A stretch of 8,402 bases of DNA from Clostridia bacterium (GTDB lineage Bacteria; Bacillota; Clostridia; Lachnospirales; Lachnospiraceae): assembly GCA_026000755.1 (NCBI GenBank), contig BNZC01000037.1, forward strand, positions 1-8,402, in the 5' to 3' direction. The position numbers were made by a program, and so were the translations under genes. The stretch's first letter is position 1. Each line of letters begins with the position of its first letter. Under the pieces are notes generated by a model, which was not told the DNA's origin, ran no database searches, and was given only the letters and a program-made list of their open reading frames with translations. Below are positions 1-6,699 of this stretch, piece after piece.

Positions 1-2076
1 GAAATAGATGGGTTGGCGTGTGTCCGGGTGATAGTTCCAACCACCTCTCGCAGGTGTGCTGTCAAACTGTGCATAGTAGGTATACGTACCATCGAATACG
101 AACTTGTTTACGATAGGTGTATCGCCGCTGTAAAGCTTGCCATCAGCCTTTAAGGTCCCCACAACATGGTTCTGCGAACCGGTACCGGAATCAACCACCG
201 CACCAATTGCCAATACCGTTACAGGGATAGTCACGGTATCGGTGTAGAGCTTGTCTTTGGAGACAATTTTTGCAGTTAAATACACCACTGCATTGGGAGA
301 TCCTTTCGCAGGTCTTTTAAGCGCTCCTGCATCCTTAGTAGCAACACTAATAGCCGTATCGTTCGAACTCCATGTAATGTCCACGGAAAATCGCCCTTTT
401 TTTTCTGCCTTTTCTGCGCGTGTGTCGGAATCATACGCATAGCTTCCGAATTGCAGACTCGTCGGTAAGTTCAGCGTATATACTACTCCATTCTGGTTCG
501 TATTGGAAGCCTTGATCAAATCCCAGTTTACTGTGTTCACCGCTGCGATCACGGCTTCCTTGTAGTTGTTGACGGCAACCACAGGCGATTCCAACGCTAA
601 AACTGTTACATCTATCGTTTTTTGTTTTGTAGTGTTAATGCTGCCGGGTGTGTTGTTGCTTGTGTTGCCCACGCTAAGAGTGGCTGTCAAGATGCTTGTA
701 GCCGCACCGGATCCGACGCCCGGCCGTGCAACAACACCTGATGGCAAAACAGGTCCACCTGCCGACGTTGTCCAGACAACGCTAACCGTTCGATCTAATG
801 CTGAAATCGTCCCAGGAAAAATAAGGTTGTTTGTCACTTCAAATTGTGAGCGATTGTTGGTGCTTTTGATCAAGTCCCAAGTAATTAATCTATACGCTTC
901 GTCAAGAATGCGTGATACAGTTATTTGCGAAGTAGGATCTAAGTTCACTCCCGCATTTGTCATGTTCGCAACGGATGCTTGAACAGTTGGATCCAGACTC
1001 CCCACGTCAATGGTAGAATGGACGGTCAGTCGGTGCGTATCAGCGAAGGCATTTGTGCGAATTATCGGTTCCTGAAAACCGTACAAAGTGCCGGTATCAT
1101 CCACATCCCCGGCAGCGGGTATGGTCAGATCCGTTAGAGCAGTACCCGCAAAAGCGTTCATTCCAATATCTACATAACCTCCCGTATACCCCGTCCCGGC
1201 TCGCCCCGGTCGGAGTGTATCTCCATCATATGTTGGCGGAACGTAGTAATTGCCGTAGCGCGGTGTTTTAATGGTAACTTGTTGAACACCGGTAGCGCCT
1301 TTCAGTACGTTGCTTTCAATTATTACATTGCCTGTACTAGTATTCACTTCGAAAGTTACGTTTCTTAGATTAATTGCGTTTGCAAACGGACTCTTGCCCG
1401 ATGGATATGTGTCAACAGTTAGACCGCTTGGAATGGTCAGACTGTCACTATTGCGCATGGTGGTTCCATTGAAAGCATCTTCTCCCACGTGAATGATACT
1501 CGTAAGATCTGCGGAGAGAATGGACGTCCCGCTCAGGAGGTTAGCAGGTATACTTTTACCAGAAAGCCAGCTGATGTCGAATTTCATAAGCTGAAGACCA
1601 AACAGAGCTCCATCCCTGAATACAAGGGATTTACTGTATTCGATATTGCGGAAGGCAGTTATGTTCGTTCCATTGAATGCACCTGCTTCAAAAGTGGTGG
1701 TACCTCCTCTTCTTAAATCGTTCATGTCAATTGTGCCGGAAAGTCCCGAGGGTTGAAAGGCATTCATTTTGTACGTGATATTTTGTACTCCTACGCCAAG
1801 GGTATTATTAAAAAAAATTTTTAATTGGGGCAAAACCGTATTTACATCAGCGTTAGTTTTTCTCACTGCGGTGATTGTACAGGTATAGTCAATTATAGTG
1901 TAATCCACACTAACTCCTGAGCCACCATTCCAAATTGCTGATAGCTTAGAACCCTCTACTTTTTTTATGCTCTCGGTAGTAGTATCCGCCGCAGCACTTA
2001 AAAACCCTGTAAACGGCAGGAAGCCGACACTAAGTGCCACTGTTAAGATAATTGCTAAAAATTTGTTTGTTTTCAT
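1..2076 (-). CDS. Secreted BspA-like leucine-rich-repeat protein with atrophied bacterial Ig domains (C-terminus beyond window)
   Basis: The frame is open from the ATG at 2076 to the left edge: 692 codons without a stop, C-terminus missing. The start is fixed by an AGGAG site (2084-2088) 7 bases upstream. Residues 1-30 form a signal peptide (Lys near the N-terminus, hydrophobic core, AAA before Asp31), so the product is exported. Residues ~95-350 carry BspA/LRR_5-type repeats, seen as recurring 'AFNGT', 'NAFAGT' and 'NAFADT' turns followed by short beta strands such as 'LTDLTIP'. Residues ~390-496 and ~500-623 look like two atrophied bacterial Ig domains: each has 'WDLIK(S/A)(S/T)N', then 'VVWTTSA' or 'ITWSSND', an 'RP' turn and 'LTA' strands. 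Residues 624-692 are unrecognised. BspA-like proteins are commonly adhesins; binding partner unknown. It lies 58 bases after the flagellin gene with no convincing terminator between, so co-transcription is likely. Family call is firm, role is inferred. Confidence 0.85.
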   Translation of the reverse strand, partial: MKTNKFLAIILTVALSVGFLPFTGFLSAAADTTTESIKKVEGSKLSAIWNGGSGVSVDYTIIDYTCTITAVRKTNADVNTVLPQLKIFFNNTLGVGVQNITYKMNAFQPSGLSGTIDMNDLRRGGTTTFEAGAFNGTNITAFRNIEYSKSLVFRDGALFGLQLMKFDISWLSGKSIPANLLSGTSILSADLTSIIHVGEDAFNGTTMRNSDSLTIPSGLTVDTYPSGKSPFANAINLRNVTFEVNTSTGNVIIESNVLKGATGVQQVTIKTPRYGNYYVPPTYDGDTLRPGRAGTGYTGGYVDIGMNAFAGTALTDLTIPAAGDVDDTGTLYGFQEPIIRTNAFADTHRLTVHSTIDVGSLDPTVQASVANMTNAGVNLDPTSQITVSRILDEAYRLITWDLIKSTNNRSQFEVTNNLIFPGTISALDRTVSVVWTTSAGGPVLPSGVVARPGVGSGAATSILTATLSVGNTSNNTPGSINTTKQKTIDVTVLALESPVVAVNNYKEAVIAAVNTVNWDLIKASNTNQNGVVYTLNLPTSLQFGSYAYDSDTRAEKAEKKGRFSVDITWSSNDTAISVATKDAGALKRPAKGSPNAVVYLTAKIVSKDKLYTDTVTIPVTVLAIGAVVDSGTGSQNHVVGTLKADGKLYSGDTPIVNKFVFDGTYTYYAQFDSTPARGGWNYHPDTRQPIYF

Positions 2077-2083
2077 TTTTGTT

Positions 2084-2088
2084 CTCCT
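2084..2088 (-). promoter_or_regulatory. Ribosome binding site of the BspA-like gene
   Basis: The minus strand reads AAGAGGAGAAC seven bases before the ATG at 2076. This is the only strong site in the 58-base gap after the flagellin stop. No clear promoter or T-run terminator is visible in the gap; a 5-bp stem (ACAGA/TCTGT) is too weak to call. Confidence 0.75.
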
Positions 2089-2134
2089 CTTGTGATTTAC
2101 ATAATTTTTATAACTACAGATTAAGTTCTGTGCT

Positions 2135-5100
2135 TTAGGGTGATAACAATTGCAAAACACTGTTCACATTCTGATTGGCCTGTGCTATCATTGCCATACC
2201 TGATTCCTGCAATATCTTCGATTTGGAAAATAGCACCATTTCTTTTGCCATATCAGTATCACGGATCCGGCTTTCGCTACGGGAGGTGTTTTCGCTTGCA
2301 ACGTTTACAGAATTGTCAATATGTGTCAGCCTGTTCTCCTGCGCTCCAAGCATTGAACGAATCTCGGATACATTGTCTATTGCCAAATCGCAAATATCTA
2401 TTGTGCCGGATGCACTTTGGTATGTCAAAAGACTGCCCGATTTCAACTCGCCGCAATCGCAGAACACGCACTCCGTATTTTTTGGATCAGCATCATGGGG
2501 TGCTCTGGGTATATGAAGTTGCAGACCTTGACCTTCGTATGCTCCGACTTGCAGCCATAGACCTTGACCTTCTTCCCAGTGTTCCTCGAGTTCCAATTGT
2601 GCATTGACTTTATAGGTCAGCGAATAGCCTGCGGTACCGGTTGCTCTGCCGTATATATCGGGTGTTAAGGCTCCCGGCTGCAATTCATAGTTCAAGCCCC
2701 TGTCGTCTATGGAAAGAGCCTCATGTTCATCAAACACAATTTCTTCACCCGCAGGAAGCGTCGGATTTATCGTTTCCGGTAAAAATTCCAGAGAAAAAGC
2801 ATCGTGCAAAACCTCCATATCTTTCATATCAGCACAATCGTCTTTTTCATGAACGCCTACCGTAGTACAATGGCATTCTATATTGTCTCTGTCAAAATCC
2901 TCTTTCCATACCGCCGTCATGGTATACGTTTTTCCATTTGCCGTAAAGCTCAATGTGCATTCTTGCAGGGCAGGGGTAAGATAACCGTCTGTTAGCGCCG
3001 GGAAAGAAATCTGCGAGGTATCGAAATCGGATGCGTGTTGGCGAACGGTACCCGTATTGTTTGGAATCGGTGAGTTCACCGTACCGTAATTTTCGATGAT
3101 GCCCGTATTGTTCGTTACGGTCAGGTCGCCGCCGTTTCGTACCGTGCCGTCATTTGTTGTTATTTCAGCTGTACTGGGACTACCGCCACCAATAACCCTA
3201 CCGCTGATTTCAACAACTGCATCTGTTGTATTTTCGAGAATTTTCGCTGATGAGTCGTTTAACAGTTTTATCACACCGGTGCCACTATTTTGATTGATGT
3301 TGACGGTCTTAGTATTATTCAGTTCAACCGTTCCGCCGTTATCAAGAGAATCTACCATAGAAACCGCTCCGTTAAAAAGGATAGTTCCCTTATTTTCACC
3401 GCCTATGGTAAATGTTGTATCTTTCGGTAAATTGACCGTAGCTCCTTCTCCTACGCCGTTTTTAAGTACAAGCTCCTTTCCCGCACCCATAACAGTAACT
3501 TCGCCTTTCAGTTCGTCGGTTATGGTCAGCTTAGCCGCATTGCTCTCTATTTTGCTGGTTGCTCCTGTCGTTTCGATGGTAGCCGTCGTATCTTTGTTGG
3601 TTAGATCCAGACTGCCATTATTTGTCGAGATGGTGACCGCCCGTGCCTGCGTTTCTATTTTGCCGTTGGGTCCATTTTCCGTAACGGTAAGAGTAGAATT
3701 GGGATTGCCATTTGTGGTTTTCAAGTTCCCATAGTTGTTCGTCACGCTTACTGTTTCCGCTGCCGTATTGATGCCGTAGATGCTACCACTACCACTGTAA
3801 GCAGGGTCACCATTTGTTGTTATCGTAAAAGCGGAACCCAACTCACCATTCGTTGTTGTAATCGTTCCAAGAGATCCATTCGTGTTGACCTCTACCGTAT
3901 AGGTATTCGTGCGTAGCGTAGCGGGATAAGCGGAATAACCATTTGTATCTAACCTCGTAAAGGTAGTTACATCTGTTGGGTCTGTTGAAGCCACCTCAAT
4001 CGTGCTGGTGTTCGTACCGTTGACAGTAACTTTTTCCGATTGTGCATCTATCGTACCCTTGTTCGTACCGTTGAAATTAACGGTTTCTGCAGTTACTGTT
4101 ATTGTGCCGCTATTCGTTCCCGGAGTAGCGACAGAACCAAAATCAAAAGTCGACCCCGAGTAATTGTTATTGGCGATTATTCGCCCCGAGTTGCTGCCAT
4201 ATATTTCGACCTTTTTCGCATCTGTCCATATTGTGCCGCTATTTGTCCCCGGAGTAGCGACAGAACCAAAATCAAAAGTCGACCCGGCATCGTTGTTTGT
4301 GGCAGTAATCAGTCCCGAGTTGTTGTTAGTGCCATATATCTTGACTTTTTCTGCACCTGTCCTTATCTTGCCGCTATTCATTCCCGGAGTAGCGACAGAA
4401 CCAAAATCAAAAGTCGATCCGACATCTTTGTTTGTGGCATCAATACCCCCTGAGCTGTTGTTAGTGCCATATATCGTGACCTTTTCTGCAGCTACCTCTA
4501 TATTGCCGTTGTTCGTTCCCGGTTTCGTTTCAGAAGCAAATGTAAAACTCGACCCACCGGCATTATTTTCAGAATAAATATTCCCTGCGTTGCTGATGCC
4601 ACCACCATATATCGTGACCTTTTTTGCATCTGTCCATATATTGCCACTTCTGTTGTTCTGTCCCAGAGTAGCGGCAGAACCCAGTTCAAAAATGGAATTG
4701 TCGCTTTTGTTTCTGGCAAAAATATTCCCGTCGTTGAATTGAGTAACGTAAACTTTTTCCGTATTTGTATCAATAACGCCAGTATCAGTCTTGTTTTCTA
4801 CATTAAAATTTTCATTCTTACCGATAATGGTTTCAGTACCCGGCTTATCTTTATCGGTTTCAATGAAAACAATGCCTCCTGCATTCCTGTCGATGGTATT
4901 TGTTTTGGCTTCGGAATACACATAAGCAGGTTCATACTCATCATACCTTACATTATACGCATACTTTGCAGCATCCGTTGAATCGACAAAATGCTTATAA
5001 TTGGGAGGTCCGTCCGGCTCGGCAGGGTCGCCCGGCTTGTTGGGAGGCTCGTTATGATTGAGATACGGTCTGGGTTCTATTAGTACGTATCTGTAGTGGT

Positions 5101-6487
5101 CGTAAACAAGTGGATCTGCGGAAACCTGAATGGGGCTGTTTACGTGAGGAGGAACAAAGTAGCGTGTCCTGACATCTAATTCGTCTAACGGAACATCAGC
5201 GGAAGGTACCTTTTCTCCATCCAAGGCTTTCATGTCTATGTGGTCTTCCCAAATATATGTTGTTACAGTCGAGCCGGGAACAGGTGCGTAAGACAGAGGT
5301 GACGGGGGAGAAGAATAAGGAGAACTTGCTACTTGTAATTGATACACATAGTAACTGCCATCGGTGCCGCCGGCACCGGGAGCTTTATAATTTGTATTTG
5401 TTCCAATGTGTAATTCTTCAACATTCTCACCCGCACGGATAGCACCGCCTTGGTTTTCCGTTATATCGGCTCGACCGGCTCTTTCTATCTGGATGTTTCC
5501 CGTCCTTTGGTTGATGCCAATTTCCGTATTGCCTTCGGTGTTGCTGTACACAAAGCCGGAATTAAATCCGACTTCAAAATCGTCATACGCAGTTCCACCT
5601 TCGTATCGCAGCAGACCCGAATATTCATTGTTCCCTACTTCGACATCGCCGCTCGTAAAGCGATAAGCCTCTTCAAAGTCGGTGCGTCCCAAGATGGCAC
5701 TACCTGCCGTAGGCAAACCGTTGTCAGGATAAAGGTCTTTTATTCCTGTGCCGATCTGATTAAGATCACCCGAACCCCATGTGTCGGTTATCGTACTACT
5801 CGTGTCAGGTATTTCTAAATTTTTTGTAGTAGTTGCTACTTTGTCTGCATCCAATCCTGTCGGTGCTGGCGGAATATATGGAGCTGACGGTTTGGGAACA
5901 GGTACGTATGCAGGTGGAGTGCTTGGTGTGAGTACGGCACCCAATCCTGTCGGTGGTGGTGTATTTTGAAGCCACTTGACTCTCGCAGTATTGTTATCAA
6001 AAGAGGTATCGGCTAACGCTCCCCCTACCGTCATGCTTACACTCGCTAAGATCTCACGGGCATATTCACCGCTTAAGATCTTCATACCGTTAAATGTAGT
6101 TCGGTCGGCTATCATTTCAACTTCTTCCGCAAGCTGTTTATATTCTGCGTTAAGAGCCGCCCGATCCTCCGGGGTGTTTGTGTCGTTTGCAGCTTGCACG
6201 GCAAGTTCCCGCATACGTTGGATGATACTGTGGGCTTCCTGCAATGCACCATCTGCAACCCCTATCAGGGAAATACCGTCTTGGATATTTCTGTCCGCTT
6301 GGTTAAGTCCGCGGACTTGTGCACGCATTTTTTCGGAAATAGAAAGCCCTGCCGCATCATCCGCTGCACGGTTGATTCGGTAGCCCGAAGAAAGCTTTTC
6401 AGAGGACTTTGCATTTTCTGCTCCACTAATCTTTGTATTTCGTATTCCCAGCATGGCTGCCATGTTTGTTTGTAAATTTATGGCCAT
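2135..6487 (-). CDS. Giant flagellin with a ~1,150-1,200-residue insertion in the variable region
   Basis: Flagellar filament subunit of 1450 residues; usual flagellins have about 270-550. The ATG at 6487 is chosen over the ATG at 6550 because AGGAGG (6495-6500) precedes it and the typical 'MAINLQTN' N-terminus begins there. Residues 1-140 are the D0/D1 core ('SSGYRINRAADDAAGLSISE', 'QRMRELAVQAAN', 'FNGMKIL'). Residues 1312-1326 keep a flagellin 'LQVGAYEGQ' motif, and 1360-1450 form the C-terminal D1/D0 ('SRIRDTDMAKEM', ending 'SVLQLLSP'). Between lie a proline-rich linker (176-208), a mixed segment with a second Pro-rich part (388-495), about five ~45-residue repeats (576-799), further Asn/Thr/Gly-rich beta-type sequence (to ~1150), and a segment with eight cysteines (1177-1366). 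No HExxH protease motif is present, so it is not a flagellinolysin by that test. Codons 269-295 recur exactly, inverted, at 8321-8402. Flagellin identity is near certain; an adhesive or sheath-like role for the insertion is inferred. Confidence 0.93.
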   Translation of the reverse strand: MAINLQTNMAAMLGIRNTKISGAENAKSSEKLSSGYRINRAADDAAGLSISEKMRAQVRGLNQADRNIQDGISLIGVADGALQEAHSIIQRMRELAVQAANDTNTPEDRAALNAEYKQLAEEVEMIADRTTFNGMKILSGEYAREILASVSMTVGGALADTSFDNNTARVKWLQNTPPPTGLGAVLTPSTPPAYVPVPKPSAPYIPPAPTGLDADKVATTTKNLEIPDTSSTITDTWGSGDLNQIGTGIKDLYPDNGLPTAGSAILGRTDFEEAYRFTSGDVEVGNNEYSGLLRYEGGTAYDDFEVGFNSGFVYSNTEGNTEIGINQRTGNIQIERAGRADITENQGGAIRAGENVEELHIGTNTNYKAPGAGGTDGSYYVYQLQVASSPYSSPPSPLSYAPVPGSTVTTYIWEDHIDMKALDGEKVPSADVPLDELDVRTRYFVPPHVNSPIQVSADPLVYDHYRYVLIEPRPYLNHNEPPNKPGDPAEPDGPPNYKHFVDSTDAAKYAYNVRYDEYEPAYVYSEAKTNTIDRNAGGIVFIETDKDKPGTETIIGKNENFNVENKTDTGVIDTNTEKVYVTQFNDGNIFARNKSDNSIFELGSAATLGQNNRSGNIWTDAKKVTIYGGGISNAGNIYSENNAGGSSFTFASETKPGTNNGNIEVAAEKVTIYGTNNSSGGIDATNKDVGSTFDFGSVATPGMNSGKIRTGAEKVKIYGTNNNSGLITATNNDAGSTFDFGSVATPGTNSGTIWTDAKKVEIYGSNSGRIIANNNYSGSTFDFGSVATPGTNSGTITVTAETVNFNGTNKGTIDAQSEKVTVNGTNTSTIEVASTDPTDVTTFTRLDTNGYSAYPATLRTNTYTVEVNTNGSLGTITTTNGELGSAFTITTNGDPAYSGSGSIYGINTAAETVSVTNNYGNLKTTNGNPNSTLTVTENGPNGKIETQARAVTISTNNGSLDLTNKDTTATIETTGATSKIESNAAKLTITDELKGEVTVMGAGKELVLKNGVGEGATVNLPKDTTFTIGGENKGTILFNGAVSMVDSLDNGGTVELNNTKTVNINQNSGTGVIKLLNDSSAKILENTTDAVVEISGRVIGGGSPSTAEITTNDGTVRNGGDLTVTNNTGIIENYGTVNSPIPNNTGTVRQHASDFDTSQISFPALTDGYLTPALQECTLSFTANGKTYTMTAVWKEDFDRDNIECHCTTVGVHEKDDCADMKDMEVLHDAFSLEFLPETINPTLPAGEEIVFDEHEALSIDDRGLNYELQPGALTPDIYGRATGTAGYSLTYKVNAQLELEEHWEEGQGLWLQVGAYEGQGLQLHIPRAPHDADPKNTECVFCDCGELKSGSLLTYQSASGTIDICDLAIDNVSEIRSMLGAQENRLTHIDNSVNVASENTSRSESRIRDTDMAKEMVLFSKSKILQESGMAMIAQANQNVNSVLQLLSP
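4091..4762 (-). repeat. Five tandem ~45-residue repeats inside the flagellin insertion
   Basis: Residues 576-799 of the flagellin divide into units of 45, 46, 45, 45 and 43 residues. Each runs roughly A(E/K)KVxIYG, then a short Asn/Ser/Gly-rich stretch, xIxAxN, GSTFDFGSVATPG and xNSGxI. The three units nearest the C-terminus are also nearly identical in DNA: a stretch beginning CGGAGTAGCGACAGAACC on the plus strand recurs at 4121, 4250 and 4385, and diverged forms start near 4520 and 4664. Short beta strands separated by Asn/Gly turns suggest a beta-solenoid, which is inference. The DNA identity points to recent duplication or homogenisation. Confidence 0.85.
5602..5683 (-). repeat. Inverted repeat, copy 1 (inside the flagellin gene)
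   Basis: These 82 bases encode flagellin residues 269-295 ('TDFEEAYRFTSGDVEV' and onward) plus the first base of codon 296. Base-by-base comparison shows that their reverse complement is identical to 8321-8402, with no mismatch. On the inner side the match stops at base 5684; on the outer side the window ends, so the full length is unknown. Confidence 0.95.
5851..5958 (-). repeat. Short direct repeat flanking the proline-rich linker of the flagellin
   Basis: The plus-strand sequence CCAATCCTGTCGGTG followed by C or G and TGG occurs at 5851-5868 and again at 5941-5958, 90 bases apart. In the protein it gives the two 'PTGL' sequences that bracket a Pro-rich stretch (residues ~177-212), probably an extended linker between the filament core and the outer domain. 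Confidence 0.6.
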
Positions 6488-6494
6488 AAAGCCC

Positions 6495-6500
6495 CCTCCT
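6495..6500 (-). promoter_or_regulatory. Ribosome binding site of the giant flagellin
   Basis: The minus strand reads AGGAGG, then GGGCTTT, then ATG at 6487, an ideal spacing of 7 bases. It decides the start: the longer frame beginning at 6550 has no such site and would add 21 residues foreign to flagellins. Confidence 0.9.
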
Positions 6501-6536
6501 TCGGCAATCCTATTTTGATTTTCTATCACAAGGTCT

Positions 6537-6645
6537 ATTTGTCTAAACACACATCATATCACTAGCATATCAGTGATAACTTGCGTATGCTGATTTGTCT
6601 AAACGCACATCATATCGCCACTATATCGATAACTTGCGTGTGCTG
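6537..6645 (-). repeat. Tandem 56/53-base repeat upstream of the flagellin gene
   Basis: Two head-to-tail units, 6537-6592 and 6593-6645, each begin ATTTGTCTAAAC and end GATAACTTGCGT(A/G)TGCTG on the plus strand; the first letters of a third unit (ATTTGTT) follow at 6646. Outside the centre the units differ at only two bases. The centres differ, yet each keeps an inverted repeat: TATCACT/AGTGATA (6557-6563 with 6572-6578) and TATCG/CGATA (6613-6617 with 6627-6631). They could be operators, leader-RNA hairpins or duplicated promoters. Confidence 0.85.
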
Positions 6646-6650
6646 ATTTG
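6623..6650 (-). promoter_or_regulatory. Candidate sigma-D (sigma-28)-type flagellin promoter
   Basis: The minus strand has CAAA (6650-6647), a 16-base gap, then ATCGATAT (6630-6623). The known flagellar sigma consensus is about TAAA, 15-16 bases, GCCGATAT, so the match is partial. Start of transcription would fall about 130 bases before the flagellin ATG. A second -10-like GCGATAT lies at 6618-6612. The position fits a flagellin gene, but the AT-rich repeats make chance matches likely. Confidence 0.35.
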
Positions 6651-6696
6651 TTATTGTACAGCAGGAAAACACCGAATGGTTCCTGCTAGACAATAA
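6651..6696 (-). terminator. Long hairpin just after the LCP gene; possible terminator or processing site
   Basis: Stem TTATTGT/ACAATAA (7 bp) plus AGCAGGAA/TTCCTGCT (8 bp) around a 12-base loop (6668-6679). The two stems are joined by a C-U mismatch and, in minus-strand RNA only, a U-G wobble, giving about 17 nearly continuous positions. It starts 3 bases past the LCP stop codon. No T-run follows, so a standard rho-independent terminator is not shown. It does separate the LCP gene from the flagellin. Confidence 0.45.
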
Positions 6697-6699
6697 CGT

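Noticed and set aside
251..1716. Plus-strand reading frames opposite the BspA-like gene
   Set aside because: The minus strand is open for 692 codons with clear domains; the plus-strand frames are its shadows.
2077..2134. Rho-independent terminator between the flagellin and the BspA-like gene
   Set aside because: Only a 5-bp stem (ACAGA/TCTGT) is present and no T-run follows at the right place.
4121..4700. CRISPR-like regularly spaced repeats
   Set aside because: The repeats are in frame within an intact flagellin gene, the spacers are also related to each other, and the period (129-144 bases) is too long.
4498..4773. A 91-codon minus-strand reading frame inside the flagellin gene
   Set aside because: It lies out of frame within the repeat region of the flagellin and has no ribosome site or recognisable sequence.
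2140..6475. Plus-strand reading frames of 60-155 codons opposite the flagellin
   Set aside because: They lie entirely opposite a well-supported gene, have biased compositions expected from its repeats, and show no recognisable product or ribosome site.
2135..6487. Metalloprotease (flagellinolysin) domain in the flagellin insertion
   Set aside because: No HExxH motif was found; sequences such as HEKDD and HEALS do not fit.
6488..6550. A longer flagellin start at the ATG at 6550
   Set aside because: It lacks a ribosome site and adds 21 residues unlike any flagellin N-terminus; the ATG at 6487 follows AGGAGG at ideal spacing and begins the conserved MAINLQTN.
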